From contig NC_018081.1 in NCBI RefSeq assembly GCF_000271405.2, positions 1,911,733 through 1,975,732 of the forward strand: a stretch of DNA of 64,000 nt, read 5' to 3'. The stretch's first letter is position 1; every line of letters begins with the position of its first letter. Source of the DNA: Enterococcus hirae ATCC 9790. Lineage in GTDB: Bacteria; Bacillota; Bacilli; Lactobacillales; Enterococcaceae. Below the pieces are notes generated by a model, which was not told the origin of the DNA, did not search any database, and was given only the letters and a program-made list of their open reading frames with translations. Of this stretch, positions 1 through 7,920 are shown in pieces. Position numbers and translations under genes: made by a program.

Positions 1-37
1 GCTATCCTCAAAAGATAGCTAGCAATACAATTATTTT

Positions 38-238
38 TTACTGCAACAAGAACGACAACAGTATTTGCATCCAGAAACATTTTAAATTTGTTTTTTTGAT
101 ACGAATATATCGGAGCGCTGATGAACATTCTATATAGTATCCAATTTCAATCGAATGATTTTTGTCAGGGGCATATGGACAGTCTATTTCATGTAGTATG
201 TGAGTATTATTTTTTGTAGGTGTTGTATCAATTAACAT
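38..238 (-). pseudogene. Small Cys-rich protein, probably frameshifted
   Basis: The open frame contains H-E-I-D-C-P-Y-A-P-D-K and G-Y-Y-I-E-C, a pattern I associate with small enterococcal and phage proteins that end in a Cys-rich knuckle. In this frame the end is unremarkable. One base fewer in the T run at 80-83 (plus strand) would give an ending with GCKYCCRSCC. A good ribosome site (AAGGAGG, complement of 257-263) lies upstream, but the ATG at the right spacing is in a third frame. I read it as a decayed gene. The function is unknown. Confidence 0.3.
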
Positions 239-524
239 AATTAGGCATATGAAAAACCTCCTTAATTAATTATATAACGACTAAAAATAATTTCGCAATA
301 CACTTATGTCGCTGTGGCGGAAATAGAGAGACGCGAAGGTGAAGGTAGGTTTCGTATGGCGGACTACTGGGACCTTGTACAAAACTAGAGAGGAATAGTA
401 CATGAGTGGTGCGATCCCATTCCAGCGACTTTGAGATTGAGCAGTAGTGGGGGGCAATCTGACCTATATACCATTCTATAGCTACTGCAAGAGGAATGGG
501 CAATCTCAAATTATAGCATGCTAG

Positions 525-600
525 AACTATACCTCATGAGCTGCTCTGAGGTGTAGTTTTTACATAAAAACAAGGCTAGCAAACCAGCTAACCTTGTTTT
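525..600 (+). terminator. Two tandem hairpins upstream of the toxin module
   Basis: The first hairpin pairs AACTATACCTC (525-535) with GAGGTGTAGTT (548-558) and is followed by T residues. The second pairs AAAACAAGG-TAGC (567-580) with GCTA-CCTTGTTTT (587-600). They would insulate the small gene at 701 from transcription on the left. The second arm runs straight into TATAAT at 600-605, the likely -10 of the toxin transcript. The 240-525 stretch to the left holds no gene that I can support. Confidence 0.6.
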
Positions 601-700
601 ATAATATGTATCGTAGAAAAGTGAAAAGATGGTGGCAATCCATTCTAGGAGGTGATGCTTATGAATGTAAGTATCAAATTTAAGGAAAGGAGAGCCTGAA

Positions 701-784
701 TTGTCAGTGTTTGAGGCGCTACAGCTAATGATTGCTTTTGCGATGTTAGTTTTAGCTATCAAAGATGACAATAACAAAAAATAA
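701..784 (+). CDS. Putative holin-like type I toxin (Hol_Tox family)
   Basis: A 27-residue peptide starts at TTG 701 behind AAGGAAAGGAG (684-694). The sequence MSVFEALQLMIAFAMLVLAI followed by a short polar, Lys-rich tail matches the small family called putative holin-like toxin: an M-S-x-x-E-A-L-x-L-M-I-A-F start and one membrane helix. Known members act as membrane toxins of type I toxin-antitoxin systems. A 12-residue leader ORF (661-699) ends directly before it. A bidirectional terminator overlaps its stop codon, and a convergent promoter supplies an antisense RNA over its 3' end. TTG start and size are normal for the family; only the assignment to a specific subfamily is open. Confidence 0.8.
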   Translation: MSVFEALQLMIAFAMLVLAIKDDNNKK

Positions 785-817
785 ACCATCTCTCACTTTG
801 ACGAGCTGAGATGGTTT
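783..817. terminator. Bidirectional terminator shared by toxin mRNA and antisense RNA
   Basis: AAACCATCTC (783-792) pairs with GAGATGGTTT (808-817), with T-rich flanks on both strands. The hairpin overlaps the toxin stop codon, so both convergent transcripts contain it and can interact there. Confidence 0.8.
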
Positions 818-896
818 ATTTAATCAAACATTAAAGTTTCGTCACCGTCTTTTTAACGGTTCTACACAGGACGTGTTACCAGCACGTCCTTTTTCT
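783..896 (-). ncRNA. Antisense antitoxin RNA of the type I module
   Basis: On the minus strand TTGATT (925-930) and TATAAT (903-908) are 16 bp apart and would start an RNA near 896 running toward the toxin gene. It contains two further hairpins, GGACGTG/CACGTCC (869-889) and ACCGT/ACGGT (844-861), and ends at the shared terminator. This is the geometry of RatA and RNA II type antitoxins: convergent, about 110 nt, overlapping the toxin 3' end. The RNA itself is inferred. Confidence 0.65.
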
Positions 897-990
897 ATGT
901 CTATTATATCATGTGAAAATACAAAATCAATTGAGAGCACTCGCTGTCTATTAATTTCTAAAGACGGAAGTTATATTTATAGTACATCGA

Positions 991-1293
991 TTAAAGATAG
1001 ATATAATATGCATCAGCTTCTGAAGTATCAGAATTTACATTATGAAGACCTTCTAGTTTGATGTGAAGTTCTTCAGCAATCTGTTTGATATATTTATTTA
1101 ATATCCTATTTTCTAATTTTAAATAATTAGCTACCTCAATCGAAATTATTTTATTGCATTCTTTATCTATAAGTCGAACATTAAACTGTTTTATAATGTC
1201 GTTTAGATCGGTTTCGTTAGGAATGTTGTTTATCAATGATGTACGCTGTTTTATCGAAATAAGTGTATTTTTTATCATTTTAAATTCATCCAT
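991..1293 (-). CDS. Hypothetical protein, 100 aa
   Basis: The start at 1293 follows AGAAGGTGAAGCT, a usable ribosome site. The protein is mostly helical, with charged and hydrophobic residues alternating (IKQRTSLINNI, KLENRILNKYIKQIAEEL), and has no membrane segment and no motif I recognise. It is transcribed away from the phage genes that begin at 1400, across a very AT-rich divergent promoter region (1294-1399). A lysogeny-side or moron gene is possible, but nothing in the sequence proves it. Confidence 0.55.
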   Translation of the reverse strand: MDEFKMIKNTLISIKQRTSLINNIPNETDLNDIIKQFNVRLIDKECNKIISIEVANYLKLENRILNKYIKQIAEELHIKLEGLHNVNSDTSEADAYYIYL

Positions 1294-1399
1294 AGCTTCA
1301 CCTTCTATAATTTTTTAATTTAAATTTAATTATATATTATACTTTTATTTCTATCCATTTTTTTGCTGAAGAGAAGATGATCGAGGAGGTAAATAATTA

Positions 1400-1627
1400 A
1401 TGAGAAACTACTGGTACGTATCACTTTCTAATAGGTATCCACAGCCAAATGATAATGATCCAATTAGAGTGGTCCAGTCAGTCCAAATAAAAAAGAAGTA
1501 CTCAATCATTGAAATGGCACGAGAAGCGACACCAAAAGAAATCGACAAATATAACCTTCGTTACTGTGGACGTGGGTATTGGAAAGACGAATATATTCAA
1601 CAAAACATTGAGAGGTACATCAAATGA
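1400..1627 (+). CDS. Hypothetical phage protein, 75 aa
   Basis: GAGGAGG (1383-1389) lies at normal distance from ATG 1400. The protein is short and rich in Tyr, Arg and Asn, with no recognised domain. Its stop overlaps the next start (ATGA at 1624-1627), so it is the first gene of a tightly coupled phage operon that continues into the baseplate protein. Position suggests a tail-region accessory protein. The function is unknown. Confidence 0.6.
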   Translation: MRNYWYVSLSNRYPQPNDNDPIRVVQSVQIKKKYSIIEMAREATPKEIDKYNLRYCGRGYWKDEYIQQNIERYIK

Positions 1628-1932
1628 ATGATAACTATGATTACACCAAGTTGATTGAGAAGATAAGAGCAGAGAAAGATATGGATGAACTAGCTACCTT
1701 ATTCATTAACATCATTAGTTTAGTTGGATTAAAGATGGATGAAGTAGCAGCTCTTAATTATTTTATTGCTGAACAAACAATTAAAGCAGACCACAATGCT
1801 AAGTTTATAAAGGAAAAATTAGGCTTGAGTGTAAATAATCTTAGTATTGAAGGAATATTTAAGGTACAAGAAGCCTTAGTGAATGTTTATATAGAGAAAT
1901 ATAGCAAGGAGAATAGTCATGGGGATGTTTAA
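1624..1932 (+). CDS. Hypothetical phage protein, 102 aa
   Basis: It is coupled to the previous gene by a 4-bp overlap and overlaps the BppU-like gene by 14 bp. It is predicted all-helical (DYTKLIEKIRAEKDMDELA, then a hydrophobic LFINIISLVG), with no signal peptide. I do not recognise a family. The overlaps and shared direction place it in the late phage operon next to baseplate genes. Confidence 0.65.
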   Translation: MNDNYDYTKLIEKIRAEKDMDELATLFINIISLVGLKMDEVAALNYFIAEQTIKADHNAKFIKEKLGLSVNNLSIEGIFKVQEALVNVYIEKYSKENSHGDV

Positions 1933-4168
1933 AAATCTATTTGTTCAAAGCGATAGAAGCGAAATTGAATTGTTCGAAGTAAAAGATGATGCCAATCTAT
2001 TAGAGATTAAATTAAAAGATACTGACTCAGTACCAGAGATTTATTATAAAGGACAACGATTGGATAAAATACCAAGAGGATTAGTGGATATTTCATATCA
2101 TTGGCATACAAGAAGTTATGATACAAATGGACAGAATAAAATACATATTGAGTATTATGATAGTCCGAATACAAAACTGATGAAAGAGAATACTCCGCTT
2201 AGTTTAGCGGAAGGGACGACCGTTCCAATTCGATTGAGGTTCAAATCTGAAACAGCAGAAGGCGGATATGGAAAACATGACTATCTTGCCACTATTGAAG
2301 ATCGTGTGAATGGTATTGTATCTATTGTATTAGAAGATAATATTTTAGGATATGTCGGAAAAGTAGAAGGTAGCGTATATATTGATTTTCCAAACGACCT
2401 CTCGTTAGATACAGCTGGTCGTTTTACTTTTTACATCAAACGCAGTCCAATTGATGATAGTATGCCAGAACTAGAAGATTATTATTTCAATGGTTTTAGT
2501 CAAAACATTGATAAAATTGAAAAAATTCTAGCTGATAGAAAGTTAGAGATTGATCAAAAAATTGCGGAATCCGAAACTCAGATTGATGGAAAACTAAAAG
2601 ACACAAACGACAAAATCACGAAAGCTAATCAAGATATCGCAGCTCTCAATACCAATATTGATAAGGCGAATGACTGTATTGATCAAACTAATCAGCAAAT
2701 AGGCAACCTTGGAAAGCTGAAAAAGATGTACAGTAACAGCATCGACTTCTGGGACTATGATTATAGTGGAAATCCAAATCTATTAAGCACTATAACTAGT
2801 GATTATTTTACAACAAAAGATAATGTAACAATCACCAACGAAAATAGGGGTGTAAAATTAACTTTTAGAAATTCTGGATTTGGTGCTGAAACAGGAAATG
2901 TCATGCAAATCAAGCCCCAAACAACCTATACGCTTTCTGCTAAGGTAACAGTGAATGAGGATTTTGTAGGAGACTTGTCAAAAGTTCGACTAACTTATAG
3001 AAAATTTCCTGGAGGTAACATTCTGCTGGGAACAAACTTAGCTGATACGTTAGTTGGAGAAACAAAAATGATTTCTGTGACTGGTAGTGTATCAGAGATG
3101 AAACAAGTAGAGCGTACTTATCTACGTTTAGATAGTAATTCCCAAATAGTGGATGGATCAATCAGTATAGAATATATCAAGTTAGAAGAAGGAGCAATAC
3201 CTACGCCATATCACCCCAACTTATTTGAAAAACCATGGCAGATATCCAAAATTCCTTTGAATGAAAATCTGGCAAATCAGTCGGTTGTATTTCCAATAAA
3301 TACATCAACTTATAATTTGTATGCCGCAAAGATGAAAAAGAAGTTGGAAATAGAGAAAACCATGACAATTACACTAAAAGGAACGAAGCCAGTCAATCAG
3401 TCTTTTAAACTATTTGGAAATGGTTCGATTGATTACGGCACATTAACCCCTGTGAATGGTTTAGTTGATACATGGCGTTTAACTTTTACACCTAATGAGG
3501 TAGCTACTGCTAATCCTAGCAATATCGAACTTTACCAAGTACCAAAAAATACACTTGGAAATTGCACAATTGAGTGGTTAAAAATAGAAGAAGGAGATGT
3601 AGCTACTCCGAATATCATAGATTATAAATATTTCGGTGAAGGCTTGAAAGATAGTGTTAATCCAAATGATTACAGCTGGGACATCACACCTGAGTATACA
3701 GAGAAGAGTTTTGCGAGAGAAGACTGTGTGGTTCATAATTCAGGAAATGAATCTATTGATGGTTTTAAAGACTTTCGACAAACACCAACAGTGAATGATG
3801 TACCAGTAATTTTAGATCGTTTTGTTTCAAAAACAGTAAAAACAACGAATACAACAGATTTTACCAATGAAAGTTCAGTCAGATTTGAACGATGGGGACG
3901 TCTTGTAGTAGCCAATTTTGAGATTACAAATAAATCATCAAATTTTGCTGGATGGAAAAATTTAATGGCTTTTCCAAAAGGATATACTCCGATTTCGTTA
4001 ACAGGTTGGGGTGGAACTTTGGCGAATAAAACCAATCGAAATCCTGCATTATCTGTTTATGCGAATGCTTCGGGAATTACTGTGATGGTTTCTACTACAA
4101 ATTTACCAGAAAATCAAACTTGTTCTGGAACCATCGTCTATTTTACAAATGATGTGTGGCCAAATTAA
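1919..4168 (+). CDS. Phage baseplate upper protein, BppU-like, with receptor-binding C-terminus
   Basis: 749 residues. The start at ATG 1919 sits 7 bases after AAGGAG. Residues 1 to about 185 resemble the BppU N-terminal domain, ending in the typical GRFTFYIKRSPIDD and a D-Y-Y-F-N-G-F turn. Residues 190-270 form a coiled coil (KLEIDQKIAESETQIDGKL). The middle holds two beta-rich modules of carbohydrate-binding type, and the last 100 residues (FERWGRLVVANFEI ... GWKNLMAFPKGY) resemble phage receptor-binding head domains. It should sit in the baseplate of a siphophage and help recognise the cell surface. It lies upstream of the fibre accessory and lysis genes, in the usual order. Confidence 0.85.
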   Translation: MGMFKNLFVQSDRSEIELFEVKDDANLLEIKLKDTDSVPEIYYKGQRLDKIPRGLVDISYHWHTRSYDTNGQNKIHIEYYDSPNTKLMKENTPLSLAEGTTVPIRLRFKSETAEGGYGKHDYLATIEDRVNGIVSIVLEDNILGYVGKVEGSVYIDFPNDLSLDTAGRFTFYIKRSPIDDSMPELEDYYFNGFSQNIDKIEKILADRKLEIDQKIAESETQIDGKLKDTNDKITKANQDIAALNTNIDKANDCIDQTNQQIGNLGKLKKMYSNSIDFWDYDYSGNPNLLSTITSDYFTTKDNVTITNENRGVKLTFRNSGFGAETGNVMQIKPQTTYTLSAKVTVNEDFVGDLSKVRLTYRKFPGGNILLGTNLADTLVGETKMISVTGSVSEMKQVERTYLRLDSNSQIVDGSISIEYIKLEEGAIPTPYHPNLFEKPWQISKIPLNENLANQSVVFPINTSTYNLYAAKMKKKLEIEKTMTITLKGTKPVNQSFKLFGNGSIDYGTLTPVNGLVDTWRLTFTPNEVATANPSNIELYQVPKNTLGNCTIEWLKIEEGDVATPNIIDYKYFGEGLKDSVNPNDYSWDITPEYTEKSFAREDCVVHNSGNESIDGFKDFRQTPTVNDVPVILDRFVSKTVKTTNTTDFTNESSVRFERWGRLVVANFEITNKSSNFAGWKNLMAFPKGYTPISLTGWGGTLANKTNRNPALSVYANASGITVMVSTTNLPENQTCSGTIVYFTNDVWPN

Positions 4169-4183
4169 TAGGAGGAATAACTA

Positions 4184-4537
4184 ATGAAAACAATGTATGA
4201 ATATATGTATCCAGTCGGTTGTAAGGTCTGGGAAAACATGCCAGATGATTTTCCAGAAGGAGTGCCGTATACCTTGGTACCACCATTACCAGATATTCCG
4301 TTAGATCGTCAGTTTTGGAATCCGAGTGAACGGAAATGGGAAGAAGTTGTCACACAAGATTTCTCTAAAAAACTAGAGTTGTTGGAAGAAATCCATCGTA
4401 AGACCGAACAACAGCTTGAACAAGTTCAAGAGGAAAATCAAGCGTTTAAAGAAAATAATCAATCATTAAATGAACAAGTTACGAATTTACAAGTGGCAAT
4501 GACCGAAATTTATGAATATTCATTAGGGAGTGAGTAA
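4184..4537 (+). CDS. Phage tail fibre accessory protein, 117 aa
   Basis: The gene starts behind GGAGGAATAACT. The N-terminal half is Pro-, Trp- and Tyr-rich and globular; the second half (from about residue 65) is a coiled coil (EIHRKTEQQLEQVQEENQAF). Proteins of this shape commonly follow the baseplate or receptor-binding gene in low-GC siphophages and may act in fibre assembly. It lies between the BppU-like gene and a CD1375-family gene, which supports the assignment. Exact role unknown. Confidence 0.7.
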   Translation: MKTMYEYMYPVGCKVWENMPDDFPEGVPYTLVPPLPDIPLDRQFWNPSERKWEEVVTQDFSKKLELLEEIHRKTEQQLEQVQEENQAFKENNQSLNEQVTNLQVAMTEIYEYSLGSE

Positions 4538-4538
4538 C

Positions 4539-4676
4539 ATGGAAAACATCTATGCAGACCTAATCAAAAAAGGAAAGAAAACGATTGATGACGTACCTAA
4601 AACATTAAAAAAGAAAGTTCAAGCAATTTTGGATAAAAAAGAAGATGAAAAAGTGAAAGAAATTCTCACTGAATAG
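4539..4676 (+). CDS. CD1375 family small phage protein, 45 aa
   Basis: The start at 4539 follows GGGAGTGAGTAAC and overlaps the end of the previous gene's stop region by only a few bases. The sequence MENIYADLIKKGKKTIDDVP matches small proteins of the CD1375 family (also called XkdX-like), which sit between tail fibre and holin genes. It has a short helix with a Lys- and Glu-rich tail. The role is unknown; it is used as a marker of the end of the tail module. Confidence 0.75.
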   Translation: MENIYADLIKKGKKTIDDVPKTLKKKVQAILDKKEDEKVKEILTE

Positions 4677-4693
4677 GAAGAGGGTGAGAAAAA

Positions 4694-4975
4694 ATGAAAG
4701 GTATCGATCAGATTTTTAACAAGCTAGTCGCAATCGACGGGCTTATTTTTTTACCATTAACAGTTATATTGATCGGGTTTATTATTTTCGCTTCTTGGCG
4801 AATCAATATTTACTATCGAAAAGAACTACATGATGAAAGAGAAAGCTCAAAACAGGACCGACGAGACTTTTTGGCTACGTTGAATGAGTTGAATAAAGGA
4901 TTTGAATTTATACGTTCAGATGTGAAGCGAATCGATGACAAAGTTACTGAAATCGAGAAGGAAGTACGGAAATAA
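4694..4975 (+). CDS. Phage membrane protein with XhlA-like topology, 93 aa
   Basis: One membrane helix (about residues 15-37, LIFLPLTVILIGFIIFASW) is followed by a highly charged coiled-coil tail. It sits directly upstream of the holin. Proteins of this layout are found in many Gram-positive phage lysis cassettes and are often called haemolysin XhlA-like or holin-like. A paralogue-like gene occurs at 9546 in the second lysis cassette, with the order of membrane helix and coiled coil conserved. Confidence 0.7.
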   Translation: MKGIDQIFNKLVAIDGLIFLPLTVILIGFIIFASWRINIYYRKELHDERESSKQDRRDFLATLNELNKGFEFIRSDVKRIDDKVTEIEKEVRK

Positions 4976-5016
4976 TTCTGTGCTTCTTTTTTATGTTTGA
5001 AAGGTGGTGAGGTATC

Positions 5017-5304
5017 GTGGAATCATTCTCAACTAAAATGATACTCGCTATGTGTGGGTTATATGTGGCAGGAAAAGTGTTAAAGGAAATTCCTAAGTTT
5101 CCCGACTGGGGAATTCCTTTAGCACTTACGATAATTAGTTGTATTTGTACACCACTATTATTTGGTGGGTATAACGTATTTCACTTTTTTGTAGCTATTG
5201 TGACTGTAGGAATTACAGTGTATGGCGATCAATTATGGAAACAAACGACTTATGGAATCAAAGAATTAGATAAAGGAGACGATGAAAATGAGTTACACAA
5301 TTAA
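5017..5304 (+). CDS. Phage holin, 95 aa
   Basis: The start is GTG 5017 behind AAGGTGGTGAGG. After a short amphipathic start the protein has three hydrophobic stretches, with the family-like sequence FPDWGIPLALTIISC in the middle and AIVTVGITVYGDQLWK near the end, followed by an acidic tail. This fits the Phage_holin_5_2 type. It would form the membrane lesion that releases or activates the endolysin encoded immediately downstream. The two reading frames overlap by about 17 bp, so they are coupled. Confidence 0.85.
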   Translation: MESFSTKMILAMCGLYVAGKVLKEIPKFPDWGIPLALTIISCICTPLLFGGYNVFHFFVAIVTVGITVYGDQLWKQTTYGIKELDKGDDENELHN

Positions 5305-6268
5305 CAAAGAATTTATGTTAGCAGCAAACGAAGGCGATTCAAGAAAAGCTCAAAATTGGTACATTATCGCTCATGAAACAGCCAATCCTCGTGCAACTGG
5401 GCGGAATGAAGCAAGTTATATGAAAAATAATTGGCGTAATGCTTATACGACTCATGTTGTAGGCGATGGTATCGTTTATTTGATTGGAGAACCAGGCTAT
5501 GTTTCTTGGGGCGCATTAGATGCCAATTGTTATGCACCAGCGCAAATCGAATTACAACATACGACAGATAAAGCTTTATTTGAAAAAAATTACCGTGTGT
5601 ATGTGGAATTGATTCGCGACTTATGTAATCAATTCGGTATTCCTAAAACACTTGATGCAGGTGGAAAAGGCATAAAAGGAGTGAAAAGCCATCAATGGGT
5701 AACACAAAATTATGGTGGTGACCACACGGATCCATACGGCTATTTAGCAAGTATGGGAATCAGCAAAGAACAGTTTGCACGAGATATAGCGAATGGTTTT
5801 GGTTCTAGTTGTAAGACAGTAACTGCACAATCTAAACCAGTTGCAAAACCACAAACACCATCCGACCATGACAAAGCAGTAGCAGCAAGTAAAGCTGTTC
5901 ATCAAGGTAACGCATGGGCGAAACTAGACAAATTCAATGAAGTAAGTAAAGGAAAAGTTCGAATTGCTGGTTGGCTAGTGCCAGATAAACCAGATGGTCC
6001 AATTGGAAAATGTGCTTATATTCTTATTATGAAGCATGGCACAAATAAAGAAATCACTCGTGTGGCTTCCCAAGGGATCAAACGCCCTGATGTGAAGAAA
6101 ACCTATGGATACAAAGGTGGCGATGCTTTAGGAATGGACGTTACTGTGGATCTAAGTTGGGTGAAAAAAGGAACGAAAATCGATATCATTTTCCGTCGTT
6201 GTAATCAAGCAAATGGTGAAGGTGCAGTGAATGATGTGCGTATCAGGGATATTTATTTAACATTATAA
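5288..6268 (+). CDS. Endolysin, N-acetylmuramoyl-L-alanine amidase
   Basis: Residues 1-180 form an Amidase_2-type catalytic domain. WYIIAHETAN holds the first zinc His, IELQHT a second conserved His, and GDHTDPYGY the third His-Asp site. After a Pro/Lys linker the last 120 residues (WAKLDKFNEVSKGKVRIAGW ... INDIRDIYLTL-like end) form a domain shared with the second amidase at 9975 and probably bind the cell wall. I chose ATG 5288, which is 9 bases after AAAGGAG; ATG 5282 is too close. There is no signal peptide, so export depends on the holin encoded upstream. Confidence 0.85.
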   Translation: MSYTINKEFMLAANEGDSRKAQNWYIIAHETANPRATGRNEASYMKNNWRNAYTTHVVGDGIVYLIGEPGYVSWGALDANCYAPAQIELQHTTDKALFEKNYRVYVELIRDLCNQFGIPKTLDAGGKGIKGVKSHQWVTQNYGGDHTDPYGYLASMGISKEQFARDIANGFGSSCKTVTAQSKPVAKPQTPSDHDKAVAASKAVHQGNAWAKLDKFNEVSKGKVRIAGWLVPDKPDGPIGKCAYILIMKHGTNKEITRVASQGIKRPDVKKTYGYKGGDALGMDVTVDLSWVKKGTKIDIIFRRCNQANGEGAVNDVRIRDIYLTL

Positions 6269-6327
6269 AAATGTGGTATTAATTTTAAAAAAAATTATTG
6301 AAGGTAAGTTTGAAGTAATATATTATT

Positions 6328-6387
6328 GTTATAGAGATTTTGGCTATTAAATTATCTCTCATATACAAGCTAATGAGTCTCTATAAC
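6328..6387. terminator. Hairpin after the endolysin gene
   Basis: GTTATAGAGA (6328-6337) pairs perfectly with TCTCTATAAC (6378-6387), and inner bases TTGGCT/AGCTAA extend the stem. A pyrimidine run with seven T residues follows at 6391-6400. It probably ends late phage transcription. The rest of 6270-6480 has no gene; TTGACA at 6399 with TAGAAT about 19 bp downstream is a possible promoter reading into the tRNA-like element. Confidence 0.5.
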
Positions 6388-6481
6388 AACTCCCTCTTTT
6401 TTTGACATCTGATTATGTAAATCTGGTAGAATGTTCTTTTGTATCTCTTTCATGTCCCCTATCAGATTTGCATGACACCTT

Positions 6482-6555
6482 GTACTTTTAGCTTAACTGG
6501 TCAGATCAGATGGCTTATAACTATCTGATTGTAGGTTTTAATTCTACAGGGTACA
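6482..6555 (+). pseudogene. Degenerate tRNA-Met-like element (att copy 1)
   Basis: The 74-nt segment can be laid out as a full tRNA. The acceptor stem GTACTTT/AGGGTAC pairs at all seven positions with two wobbles. The anticodon stem GATGG/CTATC and T stem GTAGG/TCTAC hold. The D stem GCTT/GATC has one mismatch. It closely follows elongator tRNA-Met, but the anticodon loop CTTATAA reads UAU instead of CAU and the T loop is TTTTAAT. Its 3' end shares ATTCTACAGGGTACATA with the other att copies (two mismatches to the core). I read it as a decayed tRNA-Met copy or att site; a working tRNA is less likely. Confidence 0.5.
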
Positions 6556-6588
6556 TAAAAATTTAGTTACCATTAAGGAGGAACTTAT

Positions 6589-6852
6589 ATGGATAAAAGA
6601 CTTAAATTTATCAATATTCTCAGTTTATTAATAGGAATATTAGTAAGTATAGAAATTTTTACAAACTGGTTTGGTATGCTATTTTCTAGTCTCATTCCTG
6701 TTTTATTAATGGGAGTAATAGGATTTATACTTTCTATTTGGTCATTAAGTAAAAATAGTAGTCTTATTGAAAAAGTTATCTCAGTATGTGGATTGTTGTT
6801 AAATATTATCCCTGTAGGATATTTTATATTATTATTTTTTGCAATAGGTTAA
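6589..6852 (+). CDS. Small membrane protein, 87 aa
   Basis: AAGGAGG (6576-6582) precedes ATG 6589. The protein has three hydrophobic stretches (INILSLLIGILVSIEIF, LIPVLLMGVIGFILSIW, VCGLLLNIIPVGYFILLFF) separated by short polar loops. It follows directly after the first tRNA-like att copy, so it belongs to the inserted DNA. I recognise no family; it resembles unassigned multi-helix membrane proteins found near phage ends. Confidence 0.6.
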   Translation: MDKRLKFINILSLLIGILVSIEIFTNWFGMLFSSLIPVLLMGVIGFILSIWSLSKNSSLIEKVISVCGLLLNIIPVGYFILLFFAIG

Positions 6853-7004
6853 TATCTTATGTTTTTTTGACATGTTATATAGGGAAGTTAATCTATAATT
6901 TAAATTATTTTTCAAACATATTTGATATGCACTTTATTTCTTTATTTTAATTTATAAGTATAAAAAAATAAAAAACAATAAATTTAATTATGTTAAAATG
7001 ATAA

Positions 7005-7095
7005 TGTCATCATATTACACAATCTTAACCCCGTTTCCATTTATGGTGACATCTATTCAGAGCTACTTGAAAGAGTAGCTCTTTCTAGTTTCTTT
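7005..7095 (+). ncRNA. Structured small RNA, copy A
   Basis: TGTCATCATA (7005-7014) pairs with TATGGTGACA (7042-7051) around a loop containing TTACACAATCTTAA. A terminator hairpin, GAGCTACT/AGTAGCTC, with T-rich tail follows at 7060-7095. A TAAAAT box ends 6 bases before the helix. The same organisation occurs at 13756, with a compensatory change in the helix. I do not recognise it as a named RNA family. It lies in a 570-bp stretch without a clear protein gene. Confidence 0.6.
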
Positions 7096-7243
7096 AGATT
7101 AATATATTTTATAAAAAATAGATTGTATTTCTATTCTGACGTTTTTGATTAAATATAATGTTTTTCTTATTAGGCGGTATTTTTTATATTAGATATAACA
7201 AAAACAAATAAAAAAACTTGATTTCATATATTATAATTATAAT

Positions 7244-7398
7244 GTGCTACAAGATATTCCATGTTGTATTCGCATTATTCAGTTTAAACTACGTAGCACA
7301 AAATAAAATTCGTAGTAAACTACGATCAACTTCACAAAGATCTCCTGTGTTTTACTGCGATTTATTATCTATAAGACTACTCATAAGAGTAGTCTTTA
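7244..7398 (+). ncRNA. Possible structured leader or small RNA
   Basis: GTGCTAC (7244-7250) pairs with GTAGCAC (7293-7299). A second hairpin CGTAG-TAAA-CTACG follows near 7310. A terminator AGACTACT/AGTAGTCT with a short T run ends it at 7374-7398. TATAAT-rich sequence precedes it. It ends about 30 bp before the small gene at 7427, so it could be an attenuating leader or an independent RNA. The open frame inside it (7218-7403) looks like chance. Confidence 0.35.
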
Positions 7399-7426
7399 CA
7401 TAAAAAATAATAAAGAAGGTATCACT

Positions 7427-7576
7427 ATGTATTATGTAGAAGTACAAACACGAGGAGTAAAAAACAGGCAATATGTCAAAAGTGTAATCAATAATTATCC
7501 ACTATTAGGATCATGGAAAGAGGCTGAACCATTTTCAAAAGAATGTGCATTGCAAATAAAATCAGTTTTAGAATAA
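7427..7576 (+). CDS. Hypothetical protein, 49 aa
   Basis: ATG 7427 follows AAGAAGGT by 6 bases. The peptide (YYVEVQTRGVKNRQYVKSVI ... ECALQIKSVLE) has a balanced, globular-like composition with no membrane segment. The preceding terminator-like hairpin and following AT-rich sequence leave it as a single-gene unit. I recognise no family; similar small proteins occur in phage and plasmid accessory DNA. Confidence 0.5.
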   Translation: MYYVEVQTRGVKNRQYVKSVINNYPLLGSWKEAEPFSKECALQIKSVLE

Positions 7577-7769
7577 GAACTAATTTGTGGAAAAGCAATT
7601 GACAATATTGTAGAAAAGTAAAATTTATTAAAGTTTTAAGTAAACGATGTAATATTATATTAGTAGCGTTAGTCATTTATTTTCAATTTCAATTTTTTCG
7701 TCCTTTAATTAATCATTTTAAATGCTTAGTCTAAATTTTTGTAATAAAAAACGTATCAAACAATTATCT

Positions 7770-7798
7770 TTGTGTTACCATTACTTCCGTGTTATAGT
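7770..7798 (+). promoter_or_regulatory. Promoter of the cold-shock gene
   Basis: TTGTGT (7770-7775) and TATAGT (7793-7798) are 17 bp apart. They predict a 5' leader of about 115 nt before ATG 7921. The leader holds ACGTAT/ATACGT just before AGGAGG, which could pair and hide the ribosome site region, as in temperature-responsive csp leaders. The 7577-7770 stretch before it shows no gene. Confidence 0.55.
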
Positions 7799-7920
7799 AA
7801 ATAAGTAATCTAATTTGAAACGTAATCTGAGCGATATATTCACACTATAAAAACTCCTTTTACTAATTAATATTAATTGCAACAAAACACGTATTATATA
7901 CGTATTAGGAGGAAATATAT

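Noticed and set aside
270..509. 79-codon minus-strand frame and an opposite plus-strand frame ending in MADYWDLVQN
   Set aside because: Neither has a ribosome site, and neither resembles a protein family I recognise. Kept as gene-free.
873..1061. 62-codon plus-strand frame
   Set aside because: It lies over the antisense RNA region and the end of the minus-strand gene at 991, and has no ribosome site.
7218..7403. 61-codon plus-strand frame
   Set aside because: It has unlikely composition and coincides with a series of RNA hairpins ending in a terminator; a structured RNA explains the sequence better.
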